This document shows positions 28,719-37,739 of a stretch of DNA of 64,000 nt, piece after piece. Source of the DNA: an uncultured Pelagibacteraceae bacterium (lineage in GTDB: Bacteria > Pseudomonadota > Alphaproteobacteria > Pelagibacterales > Pelagibacteraceae); NCBI GenBank assembly GCA_902597335.1, contig CACJXK010000002.1:62001-126000 (forward strand). The letters are read 5' to 3'. The notes beneath the pieces were generated by a model. It was not told the origin of the DNA. It saw only the letters and a list, made by a program, of their open reading frames with translations, and searched no databases. Positions within the stretch are counted from its first letter, which is position 1. The number at the start of each line of letters is the position of its first letter. The position numbers were made by a program, and so were the translations under genes.

Positions 28719-29494
28719 TGGCGTTAATAAAAAAATTCAGAATTAAAAGTTTTAAAGAAAAAAGAGTTTTGCTGGAATTAGATAAAATCTCGATGTTCTA
28801 TAATAAAAGGCAAATTTTAAATGATTTAAATTTAAAAATTAATAAACAAGAAGTTCTGGGAATGCTTGGGCCTAACGGCGTAGGAAAATCTACAATTTTT
28901 CATATTATTACTGGCTTGAAAGATCCTAGTTTTGGAAAAGTTTTAATCAATGGAGAAAATTGTACAAACATTCCTATTTATGAGAGAGCAACCAAATTTA
29001 AACTAGGTTATGTTCCACAACACGGAGGTTACATTCAAGATTTAAATCTTATTGAAAATTTAAAACTAGTAGGTGAAATCCACATAAAAGATAAAGATTT
29101 AAGAAAAGCAAAAATTGAAAAAATAATATCCCAATTTGAATTTGACCCATTGTTAGAAATTAAAGCTAAACATTTATCAGGTGGTCAAAAAAAGAAACTT
29201 GTAATAGCAATGGCATTAATAAATGATCCTAGAATTTTGCTTCTAGATGAACCATTTGCAGCTTTAGATATCCTAACAATCAAAATGCTTCAAGAAATAA
29301 TTGTTAATCTTCAAGCAATTGAGAAAATAACTGTGGTGGTCTGCGATCACCAAGCCAGAGATTTATTAAGTTGTGTAGATAGAGCAATTGTTTTATCAAA
29401 TGGGAAAATTATAGCATCTGGAAGTCCAAAAGAGATTATAAAAGACTCAAATGCTAGATCTGCATATTTCGGAGATGAATTTAAAATAAATTAA
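28718..29494 (+). CDS. lptB: LPS export ABC transporter ATPase LptB
   Basis: The 258-aa ATPase has Walker A GPNGVGKSTIFHIITGL, the LptB-like Q-loop region LGYVPQHGGY, signature HLSGGQKKKLVIAMAL and Walker B ILLLDEPFAALD. A 17-residue basic N-terminal extension precedes the usual start. It powers LPS extraction from the inner membrane with LptF/LptG. Its start overlaps the lptC stop by one base. Confidence 0.88.
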   Translation: MALIKKFRIKSFKEKRVLLELDKISMFYNKRQILNDLNLKINKQEVLGMLGPNGVGKSTIFHIITGLKDPSFGKVLINGENCTNIPIYERATKFKLGYVPQHGGYIQDLNLIENLKLVGEIHIKDKDLRKAKIEKIISQFEFDPLLEIKAKHLSGGQKKKLVIAMALINDPRILLLDEPFAALDILTIKMLQEIIVNLQAIEKITVVVCDHQARDLLSCVDRAIVLSNGKIIASGSPKEIIKDSNARSAYFGDEFKIN

Positions 29495-29501
29495 TTCATC
29501 T

Positions 29502-30827
29502 ATGTCTAATCATATTATAATAAAAAATAAATTAAGAGATTTTAATAAAAAAATTAAAGTGAGTGCTGATAAAAGCATTTCAATAAGATCAGTTCTTCTA
29601 GCCTCACAAGCAGTAGGTACATCAAAAATCTCAAACTTACTTGAGTCTGAAGATGTTTTAAATTCTTTAAAAGTTATAAAAAAACTTGGTATTAGTTATT
29701 CAAAAGTTGGGAAAGTTTATTATATACAAGGTTGTGGTTTAAATGGCTTCAATATAAAAAGTAAGACTGTGCTAAATGCAGGTAATTCTGGTACTCTAGC
29801 TAGATTGATACTTGGTTTATTAGTCAAATCAAAGTTCAAAGTAAAATTAATTGGTGACAAAAGTTTATCAAAAAGAGATTTTTCGAGAGTTATAAAACCT
29901 TTAAGACTTTTTGGTGTAAATATTGAGAGTAAGAACAATTTATTACCTCTTAAAATACAAGGAACTAACTTTTTAAGACCAATCAAATATATTGAAAATA
30001 TTGGAAGCGCACAGGTAAAAACTTGTATTATTTTTAGTGCCTTAAATACCCCTGGAATTACTCATATTGATTCAAAAATCTCTAGAAATCACACAGAATT
30101 ATTTTTAAAATTTTTAAAATATCCTATAAAGGTTATAAAAAAAACAGGATATGAAAAAATATTAGTTGAGGGCTTAAAACAATTTAAAAATTTTAAGTAT
30201 GAAGTTCCAGGAGATATAAGCTCTGCATCTTTTTTTATAGTTTTAACTCTTTTGTCAAAAAATTCTAAAATCATTATAGAAAAGGTTAATGTAAATAAGA
30301 GTAGAATTGGAATAATTTCTATATTAAATATGATGGGAGCTGAAATAAGACTAAAAAAAAAGAAAATTTATAATGGAGAAGAAATTGCTGATATCCATGT
30401 AAAAAGCAAAAAAAGTTTAAATGCAATAAATTGTCCTTCAAAGTTAAATAGCTCAGCTATTGACGAGTTTTTAATAATTTTTTTAGTTGCTGCAAAAGCA
30501 AAGGGTACATCAAAATTTAAAGACCTAGGGGAAATGAATAAGAAAGAGTCTAAGAGATTAGATTTAGCGATAAAATTTTTAAAATTAATTGGTATTAAAG
30601 TAGAAAGATTTCAAAATAATATTAGTATTCATGGTAATCCAAATTTAAACCTATCAAAAAAATTTGAAATGAAAAATTTTTTAAAGGATCATCGAATATT
30701 TTTTTTATGTTGTATTACAGCATTGACGCTAGGTGGAAAATGGAAAATAAATGATAAAGATTCTATGAATACATCTTTTCCAGATTTTTTAAAAACTTTA
30801 AGAAAAGTTGGGGCAAAGATAAGTTGA
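29502..30827 (+). CDS. aroA: 3-phosphoshikimate 1-carboxyvinyltransferase (EPSP synthase)
   Basis: The 441-aa enzyme of the shikimate pathway keeps DKSISIRS, NAGNSGTLARLI, NIGSAQVKTCIIFSAL, VPGDISSASFF and SAIDEFL. Several sites differ from common forms: the usual SLxxRPM is SLSKRDF, the usual KESDR is KESKR, and DHRIAMA is DHRIFFL. It heads a long string running through folC; the next gene, cmk, starts inside its stop codon. Confidence 0.9.
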   Translation: MSNHIIIKNKLRDFNKKIKVSADKSISIRSVLLASQAVGTSKISNLLESEDVLNSLKVIKKLGISYSKVGKVYYIQGCGLNGFNIKSKTVLNAGNSGTLARLILGLLVKSKFKVKLIGDKSLSKRDFSRVIKPLRLFGVNIESKNNLLPLKIQGTNFLRPIKYIENIGSAQVKTCIIFSALNTPGITHIDSKISRNHTELFLKFLKYPIKVIKKTGYEKILVEGLKQFKNFKYEVPGDISSASFFIVLTLLSKNSKIIIEKVNVNKSRIGIISILNMMGAEIRLKKKKIYNGEEIADIHVKSKKSLNAINCPSKLNSSAIDEFLIIFLVAAKAKGTSKFKDLGEMNKKESKRLDLAIKFLKLIGIKVERFQNNISIHGNPNLNLSKKFEMKNFLKDHRIFFLCCITALTLGGKWKINDKDSMNTSFPDFLKTLRKVGAKIS

Positions 30828-31480
30828 AAAAAAGAAAGAATATTATAACTGTTGCAATTGACTCTCCTGCTGCGGCTGGAGCAGGCACACAGGCTAAATT
30901 TATATCTAAAAGATACAATTTATTTTATTTAGATACAGGAAAAATTTACAGATATATTGGAAAATTGAAATTAGAGAACCAAAAAAAATTTACATATAAT
31001 TTAATCAAAGAAAAAATCAAAAATATAAAATTAGATTATTTAAAAAAGAAATCTTTATTATCAAATGAAGTAGCAATTTCAGCATCTGAAATAGCTAAAG
31101 ATAAAAAAATCAGAAATTTAGTTCATAAATTTCAACAAAGGTGTGCTTATAACCCTCCAAAAAAATATAAAGGATCTGTTTTGGATGGAAGAGATATAAT
31201 TACAGTACAAGTAAGAGATGCAATGTTTAAATTTTATATTACTGCTAGTTTAGATGTCAGAGCAAAAAGACGCTTTGAAGAATATAGAAAACTAAATAAA
31301 AAAATTACTTATCAAGAAGTCTTTAAAAGCCTAAAAAATAGGGATAAATCCGACAAAAAAAGGAAATATGGGCCACTAAAAAAAACCAAAGATTCTATCT
31401 TGATTAATACAACTAAATTAAGTAAGAAAGCGTGCTTTGAAAAAATTAAAGCAATTATGGACAAAAAGTTAAATAATTAA
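30824..31480 (+). CDS. cmk: Cytidylate kinase-like protein with altered P-loop
   Basis: The 218-aa protein is in the conserved aroA-cmk-rpsA order and keeps YLDTGKIYR, VLDGRDIITVQV and the lid arginines of KRRFEEYRK. The P-loop, GPxxxGKGT in normal Cmk, reads SPAAAGAGTQAK: Ala20 replaces the catalytic lysine and Ser14 the first glycine. The reading frame is clean. Start is TTG, sharing TTGA with the aroA stop. The role (CMP to CDP) is inferred from family; the mechanism must differ or activity be reduced. Confidence 0.85.
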   Translation: MKKRKNIITVAIDSPAAAGAGTQAKFISKRYNLFYLDTGKIYRYIGKLKLENQKKFTYNLIKEKIKNIKLDYLKKKSLLSNEVAISASEIAKDKKIRNLVHKFQQRCAYNPPKKYKGSVLDGRDIITVQVRDAMFKFYITASLDVRAKRRFEEYRKLNKKITYQEVFKSLKNRDKSDKKRKYGPLKKTKDSILINTTKLSKKACFEKIKAIMDKKLNN

Positions 31481-33222
31481 TGGAAATTTATAAAGACCTA
31501 TCATCACCTGCTAGTAAGCAGTTTGAAAAACTATTAAACAGCCAATTATCCAAAAACAAAATTGAAGAAGGAAGAATAATTGAGGGAAAAGTAACTAAAA
31601 TTACAAGCAAATATATTTTTTTATTCATTCCAGGTTTAAAAAGTGAACCTGTTATTGACGTTAATGAAATAAAATTAATGGGAATGAGTCAGGATGTAAA
31701 AGAGGGTTCAACAATATCTGTATTATTGGAAAAAATAGAAGATAAAAACGGTGATGTTATTGTATCAGCTCAAAAGGCTCAAAAAATAAAAGGATGGAAT
31801 AAGTTAGTTGAGTGCTACGAAAAAAACGAACTAATTAATGGAAAAATTACTCAAAAAACTAAAGGTGGTGTGATAGTTGAGCATGTGGAGACTGGTTCAC
31901 TTATGTTTTGCCCTGGGTCACAAATCTCTGACAAACCAATTAAAAATATCGATCATTTAATTGGGGTCGAACAAAAATTTGCTCTAATTAAACTTGATAT
32001 GGTGAGAGGAAACAGTGTTGTTTCTAGAAGACAGGTTGTCTCCTCAAGTAAAAAAGAGGATAAAGCAAAAATTATCGAGAAGTTTAAAGTAGGAGATATT
32101 ATTAAAGACGCCATAGTAAAAGGTTATTCATCATTTGGTTGTTTTTTTGAAGTTACAACGCCAGAAGGTACAATAGATACGCTCTGTCACCTTCAGGAGA
32201 TTAGTTACAGTAGGGTAAATCACCCAGATGAAATATTTAATATTGGTGAGAAACATGATCTGAAGGTGATTTCGATTGATATGGAAAAATTGCAAGTAGG
32301 TTGTTCGATAAAACAATTGTCACCCGATCCTTTTGAACATATTTCAAATTACCAAATAGGAAGTCAATACAAAGTAAAAGTGGTAAAAATTACAGACTAT
32401 GGATGCTTTTGTGAGTTAGAGGCAGGACTAAGTACTCTTCTTCATAGTAGTGAAATAAGCTGGACCAAAAAAAATATATCACCAAAAAAAATATTTAATG
32501 TAGGCGACCAAATAGATTGTGTAATTACAGAAATTGATAAAGACAAAAGAAGAGTCGCTATATCCCACAGACTTACACAAGAAAATCCTTATTCAAAATT
32601 AGAGAGTAATTATCCAGTAGGTTCTGATATTGATGGAGTTGTAACCAACACAAATGAATATGCTCTTTATTTAAAGTTAGCAGATTTTGAAATCGATGGA
32701 TTTTTGCACTCAAATGATCTTTCTTTTACTGGGAATCCTGAAGAAGAACTTAAAAAATACAAAAAAGGTGACAAATTAAAAGTACGTGTATTAGAGATTA
32801 AGAAGTCAGATCAAAAAGTAAGAGTAGGTTTAAAGCAACTTCAAAAAGATCCTTTTGATTGGTTTAAAGATAAAAAAGTAAACGATGCAATAACAGTGAA
32901 GGTTATTTCTTCTGATAATAAAGGATTAATTGTTAAGCCAGAAGGGTGCGAAATTGAAACTTTAATAAAAAAATCCCAGATAGCCATGAGTGCATCTGAT
33001 GCAAGACCGTCTCGTTTCGTTGGTGGAGAAAGAATCGATGCTGCCATAGCAGAGCTCAATTTTGAAAGAAGAAAAGTATCATTAAGTATTAAGTTGCTTG
33101 AAGAAATAATGAATGCCAAGGCTATTAAGGAACACTCTAGTCCATTGAGTGGGAAAAATCTTCCTTTCTCGTCACTTTCTGAGCAATTAGATGATAAGAA
33201 AAATAAAAAGGATTCAGAGTAG
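31480..33222 (+). CDS. rpsA: 30S ribosomal protein S1
   Basis: The 580-aa protein is built of six S1 RNA-binding domains. Domain starts are visible at about residues 35 (GRIIEGKVTKIT), 120, 205 (GDIIKDAIVKGYSSFG), 290, 380 (GSDIDGVVTNTNEYALYLKL) and 465. It holds mRNA on the small subunit and is central to starting translation at weak Shine-Dalgarno sites, which are the rule in this window. The start overlaps cmk by one base. Confidence 0.96.
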   Translation: MEIYKDLSSPASKQFEKLLNSQLSKNKIEEGRIIEGKVTKITSKYIFLFIPGLKSEPVIDVNEIKLMGMSQDVKEGSTISVLLEKIEDKNGDVIVSAQKAQKIKGWNKLVECYEKNELINGKITQKTKGGVIVEHVETGSLMFCPGSQISDKPIKNIDHLIGVEQKFALIKLDMVRGNSVVSRRQVVSSSKKEDKAKIIEKFKVGDIIKDAIVKGYSSFGCFFEVTTPEGTIDTLCHLQEISYSRVNHPDEIFNIGEKHDLKVISIDMEKLQVGCSIKQLSPDPFEHISNYQIGSQYKVKVVKITDYGCFCELEAGLSTLLHSSEISWTKKNISPKKIFNVGDQIDCVITEIDKDKRRVAISHRLTQENPYSKLESNYPVGSDIDGVVTNTNEYALYLKLADFEIDGFLHSNDLSFTGNPEEELKKYKKGDKLKVRVLEIKKSDQKVRVGLKQLQKDPFDWFKDKKVNDAITVKVISSDNKGLIVKPEGCEIETLIKKSQIAMSASDARPSRFVGGERIDAAIAELNFERRKVSLSIKLLEEIMNAKAIKEHSSPLSGKNLPFSSLSEQLDDKKNKKDSE

Positions 33223-33225
33223 AAA

Positions 33226-33516
33226 TTGTCATTTGTAAAGTCAGATTTAATAAAAGAATTATCAGATAACTACCCAAATTTTTTTAGAAAAGATCTCATA
33301 AAACTATTTGAAATTATGATTTATGAAATGCAGGAATCTTTAAAAAGAGGTGAGAGAGTAGAATTGAGAGATGTATTTACAATTGAGCCAAGAATTCAAA
33401 AAGCAAGGATTTCTAGAAATCCAAAAACAAATGAGAAAGTAAATACACCTGAGAAAAAAACTATATTATTCAAAACATCAAAAGAGTGGTCTAAAATTAT
33501 AAATGGAAAGAAATAA
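33226..33516 (+). CDS. ihfB: Integration host factor subunit beta
   Basis: The 96-aa HU/IHF-family protein has KSDLIKELSDNYPNFFRKD at the N-terminus and the DNA-inserting arm with ISRNPKTNEKV. The rpsA-ihfB order is conserved in proteobacteria. It bends DNA as a heterodimer with IhfA. The start codon is TTG, three bases after the rpsA stop. It overlaps pyrF by 14 bases. Confidence 0.92.
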   Translation: MSFVKSDLIKELSDNYPNFFRKDLIKLFEIMIYEMQESLKRGERVELRDVFTIEPRIQKARISRNPKTNEKVNTPEKKTILFKTSKEWSKIINGKK

Positions 33517-34174
33517 AATTTTTGTTGCTTGTGATACTCAAAACATAAAAAAGGTTAAAGAGATAATAAAAAAAACAAAAAATTCAAAATTAAAGATAGG
33601 TTATAAATTTGGTTTAGAATTTCTTAATTCTAAAAAAGGTAGAGATTTTATATCAAAGTTAAAAAATGTAACTACTTTTGGTGATTACAAATTTGCAGAT
33701 ATACCAAATACCTGTGCATCAGCAATAAAGGCTGTTAAAGATTTAAAATTTAATTATTTAACAATTCATATAAGTTCTGGTTTAGAAGCATTAAAAGCAG
33801 CTAAAAAAGTTTCTGGAAAGACAAAATTAATTGGAGTAACAATATTAACCTCTCTAGATAATAAATCATTAAAAGATATTGGATTTAATAAAGATGTTAA
33901 AAAAATAGTGCTACATCAAGCAAGATTAGCAAATAGAGCAAAGCTAGATGCTTTAGTATGTAGTGCAAGAGAGGTAGACATTGTAAAGAAAGTATTTAAG
34001 AGAGAAATAATAACTCCTGGTATAAGATTTAACTCAAAATCAAATGATCAAAAAAGAGTACTGACTCCAAAAGAAGCATTCCGGAATGGATCTGATTGGT
34101 TGGTATTAGGAAGACCAATTACAAAGGGAAATATCAAAAATAATCTTCAAAGTTTAATCAATCATTTAAAATAA
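33503..34174 (+). CDS. pyrF: Orotidine 5'-phosphate decarboxylase
   Basis: The 223-aa TIM-barrel enzyme shows the catalytic DxKxxD array in FGDYKFADIPNT and the phosphate-binding end ITPGIRF and LVLGRPITKG. It makes UMP. It is placed between ihfB and trpF, with a one-base TAATG overlap to trpF. Confidence 0.94.
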   Translation: MERNKIFVACDTQNIKKVKEIIKKTKNSKLKIGYKFGLEFLNSKKGRDFISKLKNVTTFGDYKFADIPNTCASAIKAVKDLKFNYLTIHISSGLEALKAAKKVSGKTKLIGVTILTSLDNKSLKDIGFNKDVKKIVLHQARLANRAKLDALVCSAREVDIVKKVFKREIITPGIRFNSKSNDQKRVLTPKEAFRNGSDWLVLGRPITKGNIKNNLQSLINHLK

Positions 34175-34788
34175 TGATTAAGGGTATAAAAATTTGTGGG
34201 ATCTCTGATCTTGAGACTTTAAGCTTTATTTTAAACCATAAACATCCTGCTATGTTTATTGGATTCATTTCTAATTATAAAAAAAGTAAAAGATATGTTG
34301 ATCATGAAAATTTAAAAAAATTGTTAAAAACTAATAAAAAAAACACAAACTTTGTATCTGTGCTTGTTGATCCGAGTGATAAAGAATTAGAGGAAATTAA
34401 AGATTTAAATTTTGATTATTATCAATTATATGATGTAAGTCCTGAAAGGACTAAAAATATTAAAAAAAAATACAATATAAAAATTATTTCAGCTTTTACA
34501 GTTGCTAATCAAATTGATGTTGAAAAATACAAAAATTTTACCGGTATTTCAGATATATTTCTTTTTGACGGAAAGGGTTATGAAAAATCAATAAGCTTCG
34601 ACCATGACTTATTAAATTCATTACCAAATTCTATAAACAAAATGATTGCTGGAAATATAAAAATAGATGATATTCCTAATTTTAAAAATAAAGATTTTTT
34701 TATTGACTTAAGTGGTTCATTAGAGAATGAAGAAGGCAAGAAAGATATTAAAAAAATCAATAAACTGCTAAACTTAACAATTTTATGA
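34174..34788 (+). CDS. trpF: Phosphoribosylanthranilate isomerase, divergent
   Basis: The 204-aa protein starts IKGIKICGI, with the catalytic Cys8, and has the general-acid Asp132 in FLFDGKG. After this Asp the normal GGTG phosphate/glycine loop is replaced by YEKS (136-139), and the terminal SSGVE motif is SGSLE. It is followed by trpB and trpA, so the pathway assignment is firm although the motifs are degenerate. Stop and trpB start share ATGA. Confidence 0.85.
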   Translation: MIKGIKICGISDLETLSFILNHKHPAMFIGFISNYKKSKRYVDHENLKKLLKTNKKNTNFVSVLVDPSDKELEEIKDLNFDYYQLYDVSPERTKNIKKKYNIKIISAFTVANQIDVEKYKNFTGISDIFLFDGKGYEKSISFDHDLLNSLPNSINKMIAGNIKIDDIPNFKNKDFFIDLSGSLENEEGKKDIKKINKLLNLTIL

Positions 34789-36029
34789 AACTTAGAAAAA
34801 GAATTCCAGTTATAGATCAAGGAGACAAACTCGGTTTTTGGGGTGGTAAATTTGGTGGGAATTTTGTTCCTGAGACACTTAAAAAACCTATAGAAGATCT
34901 TGAAATTCAATTTAATAAACTCAAAAAAGATAAAGAATTTATAAAAGAAAGAGATAGGTATTTTAAGAATTGGATTGGAACACCCACAAGATTCATAAAA
35001 TTAAAAAATTTAACTAAACACATTGGCGGAGCTCAAATTTGGTCAAAAGTTGTATCTGATGCCAATGGAGGTGCCCATAAGATATACAATGCTACAGTAC
35101 ATTGTTTGTTAGCAAGAAGGTCTGGAAAAAAAGTTATTATTGGAGATACAGGTGCTGGATATGCCGGTAAAATGTTAAGTATGGCTGCTAAAAAATTTGG
35201 TCTCAAATGTAAAATTTTTATGGGAGCAAAGGATATAAAAAGACAACAACCAAATGTTAAAGCAATGAAAAAAAATGGTGCAGATGTAATTCCAGTGTAT
35301 TCAGGAAGTCAAACACTTGTAGATGCTGTTTCTGAATGTATGAGATATTGGGTTGCTAATTGTGATACTACTGCAATGTGTGTTGGTAGTACAGTTGGTC
35401 CTGCAATTTTTGTTCGTATATGTGGATGGAGTACCAGCCAAATTTCTAGAGAACTTAAAATACAATTAATAAATGAGTTTGGTGCTATTCCAAAAAAACT
35501 TAAATTATACAATTGTGTAGGAGGAGGTTCCTCAAGTTTTGGATTTTGGAATGAATTTATGGATTATGATAAAAAGCAAGTTGAGTTTATTGGGGTTGAA
35601 GCAGGAGGACCAGCTAAAAGTAAAAGACATGCAGCCCCTTTAACCTATGGTTCCAAAATAGGTATACTTCATGGTGCTGCTCAATATGTCAATCAGAATA
35701 ATGATGGTCAAATTGAAGAGACTGAGTCAATTTCGGCTGGACTTGACTATCCGGGCATTTCTCCTCTGCATTGCTTTTTAAAAGACACTAAAAGAGCTCG
35801 GTATACTGCTGCTAGTGATGAGGAGGCATTAAAAGCATATCAGATTGTTACAAAGTACGAAAATTTGAGACCATCTCTTGAGCCAAGCCATGCATTCTCA
35901 GTAGCAATTAAAGAAGCAAAAAAACTATCAGAAGATACAATTGTAGTCATAAATAGCTGTGGTGATGCTTATAAAGATAAGAAGATTTTAGAGAAAAAAT
36001 TAGGAAAAAAGTATGTCAAATCCAATTAG
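34785..36029 (+). CDS. trpB: Tryptophan synthase beta chain, divergent
   Basis: The 414-aa PLP enzyme keeps GGKFGGNFVPETL, the PLP lysine (GGAHK, Lys99), CVGGGS and SISAGLDYPGISPLH. It deviates at key sites: the usual EDLNHTGAHK is SDANGGAHK, the catalytic Glu of AETGAGQHG is Asp121 in GDTGAGYAG, and the usual SGRGDKD is SCGDAYKD. The spacing from Lys99 to Asp121 equals that of the Salmonella Lys87-Glu109 pair. Probably still joins indole and serine; altered specificity is possible. Overlaps trpA by 17 bases. Confidence 0.88.
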   Translation: MKLRKRIPVIDQGDKLGFWGGKFGGNFVPETLKKPIEDLEIQFNKLKKDKEFIKERDRYFKNWIGTPTRFIKLKNLTKHIGGAQIWSKVVSDANGGAHKIYNATVHCLLARRSGKKVIIGDTGAGYAGKMLSMAAKKFGLKCKIFMGAKDIKRQQPNVKAMKKNGADVIPVYSGSQTLVDAVSECMRYWVANCDTTAMCVGSTVGPAIFVRICGWSTSQISRELKIQLINEFGAIPKKLKLYNCVGGGSSSFGFWNEFMDYDKKQVEFIGVEAGGPAKSKRHAAPLTYGSKIGILHGAAQYVNQNNDGQIEETESISAGLDYPGISPLHCFLKDTKRARYTAASDEEALKAYQIVTKYENLRPSLEPSHAFSVAIKEAKKLSEDTIVVINSCGDAYKDKKILEKKLGKKYVKSN

Positions 36030-36813
36030 ACAAACATTTCAAAATTTAAAAAAAGAGAGAAGAGCAGCATTACTAACTTATACTGTTGCCGGTGATAGCT
36101 CAAACAAACAATCTTTAGAAATACTTAAATCAATTTCTAATTATGCTGATATTTTAGAGGTAGGTGTTCCACATAATACCCCCGTAGCAGATGGAGGCCA
36201 AATCCAAACTAGTGCCTACAGAGCAATTAAAAATGGGATTAAAATGAATGACATATTCAACATAGTTAAAAATTTTAAAAAAAGTAAGTATTCAAAACCA
36301 GTAATTTTGATGGGGTATTACAATATGATTTATCAATATGGTGAAAACAATTTTTTAAAGAACTGTAAAAAATCAGGTGTGAGTGGTTTAATTGTTGTAG
36401 ATTTGCCTTGGCCAGAAAATAAAATCTTTTCAAAAAAATGCAAAAAAAGTTCAATAAACTTTATTCAATTAATATCTCCAACAACATCTAAACAAAGATT
36501 AAAAAGTATCATAAAAGATTCACACGATATGATTTATTATATTAGTATGTTATCAACTACTGGTGGAAAACTTAAAGTTTCACCAAGAAAAATATTAATC
36601 AATTACAATAAAATTAAAAAAATTAATCCAAAAAAAAATTGTGTAATTGGTTTTGGAATAACTGAAAAAACAATATCAAAATTTAAAAACACTGATGGAC
36701 TTGTAGTTGGAAGTCAAATTTGTAAAGAAATTACTAGAAGTTTAAACAATAGACAAAATCCTGTCATAAATGTAAGTAAGATGGTTAGTAAGCTAAGAAA
36801 AAAAATATCATGA
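36013..36813 (+). CDS. trpA: Tryptophan synthase alpha chain, divergent
   Basis: The 266-aa TIM barrel retains the catalytic Glu49 and Asp60 in EVGVPHNTPVADGG at the same numbers as E. coli. The usual FSDP between them is HNTP, and the RAGVTG loop is MLSTTGG. The C-terminal GFGI and VVGSQI phosphate-site segments are present. It should cleave indole-glycerol phosphate and channel indole to TrpB; both partners diverge together. Start lies within trpB; stop overlaps accD (ATGA). Confidence 0.87.
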   Translation: MSNPIRQTFQNLKKERRAALLTYTVAGDSSNKQSLEILKSISNYADILEVGVPHNTPVADGGQIQTSAYRAIKNGIKMNDIFNIVKNFKKSKYSKPVILMGYYNMIYQYGENNFLKNCKKSGVSGLIVVDLPWPENKIFSKKCKKSSINFIQLISPTTSKQRLKSIIKDSHDMIYYISMLSTTGGKLKVSPRKILINYNKIKKINPKKNCVIGFGITEKTISKFKNTDGLVVGSQICKEITRSLNNRQNPVINVSKMVSKLRKKIS

Positions 36814-37739
36814 ATTGGTTAACAAAAGCTATTAAATTTGGTGAAAAGATAAAGAAGGTGCTTCGGAAAAGACCTTCAAAAGAAGATATTGCAAACTCAG
36901 ATTGGACAAGCTGTTGTAAAGGGCCCATATTAAAGAAAGATTTAGAAAATAATTTGTGGGTTTGCAATCTTTGCGGAAAGCATCATAGAATTAGTTGTAG
37001 ACAAAGATTTGATATAATATTTGGAAAAAATTCATATCAAGTTTTAGAGTCTCCAATACCTACTGAAGATCCATTGAATTGGGTTGATACAAAGTCTTAT
37101 AGAGAAAGACTTAAGATAGCTAGAGAGAAAACAAATCAAAATTGTGCGGTAATGATTGCTAAGGGAAAAATTAATGGAATTGAGGTTACCGCAGGAGCTA
37201 TAAATTTTGATTTTATAGGTGGATCTGTAGGAGCTGCTGAAGGAGAAGCAATAATATATGGAGTGCAGCATGCAATTGACAATCAAACGCCTTATCTGTT
37301 CTTTCCTTGTGGCGGGGGCCAACGTATGTTTGAGTCAACAATTGCTTTAGCTAATATGACTAGAACAACGCTTGCAATAAACGAACTTAAAAATAATAAT
37401 TTACCTTACATCGTCTGTTTCACTGATCCAACAGCAGGTGGAATTACAGCCTCTTTTGCAATGTTGGGAGATATACATTTTGCAGAGCCTGGGTGCTTGA
37501 TTGCTTTTGCTGGAAAAAGAGTTATTCAAGCAACCGTTAAGGAAGAATTAAGTTCTGATTTCCAAACTGCAGAATTTGTTGAGAAACATGGATTTGTAGA
37601 CAGAGTTGTAGAAAGAAAAGATTTACAAGAAGAAATTGGTAAACTTCTATCAATATTGCTTAGAAAAAATTCTGATATACATTTAGAAAATTTAAATGAA
37701 AATTCAGAGACTGATATCCAAACTAGAGAAGCATCATAA
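36810..37739 (+). CDS. accD: Acetyl-CoA carboxylase carboxyltransferase subunit beta
   Basis: The 309-aa protein has an N-terminal zinc-ribbon region and the carboxyltransferase core (LPYIVCFTDPTAGGITASFA, IAFAGKRVIQ). The zinc ribbon is normally CxxC-x15-CxxC; here the first pair reads C35-C36-K-G38, so the second Cys is missing and an adjacent Cys may stand in. The SGGARM loop is CGGGQRM. It pairs with AccA. trpA-accD-folC order is conserved in alphaproteobacteria. Confidence 0.9.
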   Translation: MNWLTKAIKFGEKIKKVLRKRPSKEDIANSDWTSCCKGPILKKDLENNLWVCNLCGKHHRISCRQRFDIIFGKNSYQVLESPIPTEDPLNWVDTKSYRERLKIAREKTNQNCAVMIAKGKINGIEVTAGAINFDFIGGSVGAAEGEAIIYGVQHAIDNQTPYLFFPCGGGQRMFESTIALANMTRTTLAINELKNNNLPYIVCFTDPTAGGITASFAMLGDIHFAEPGCLIAFAGKRVIQATVKEELSSDFQTAEFVEKHGFVDRVVERKDLQEEIGKLLSILLRKNSDIHLENLNENSETDIQTREAS

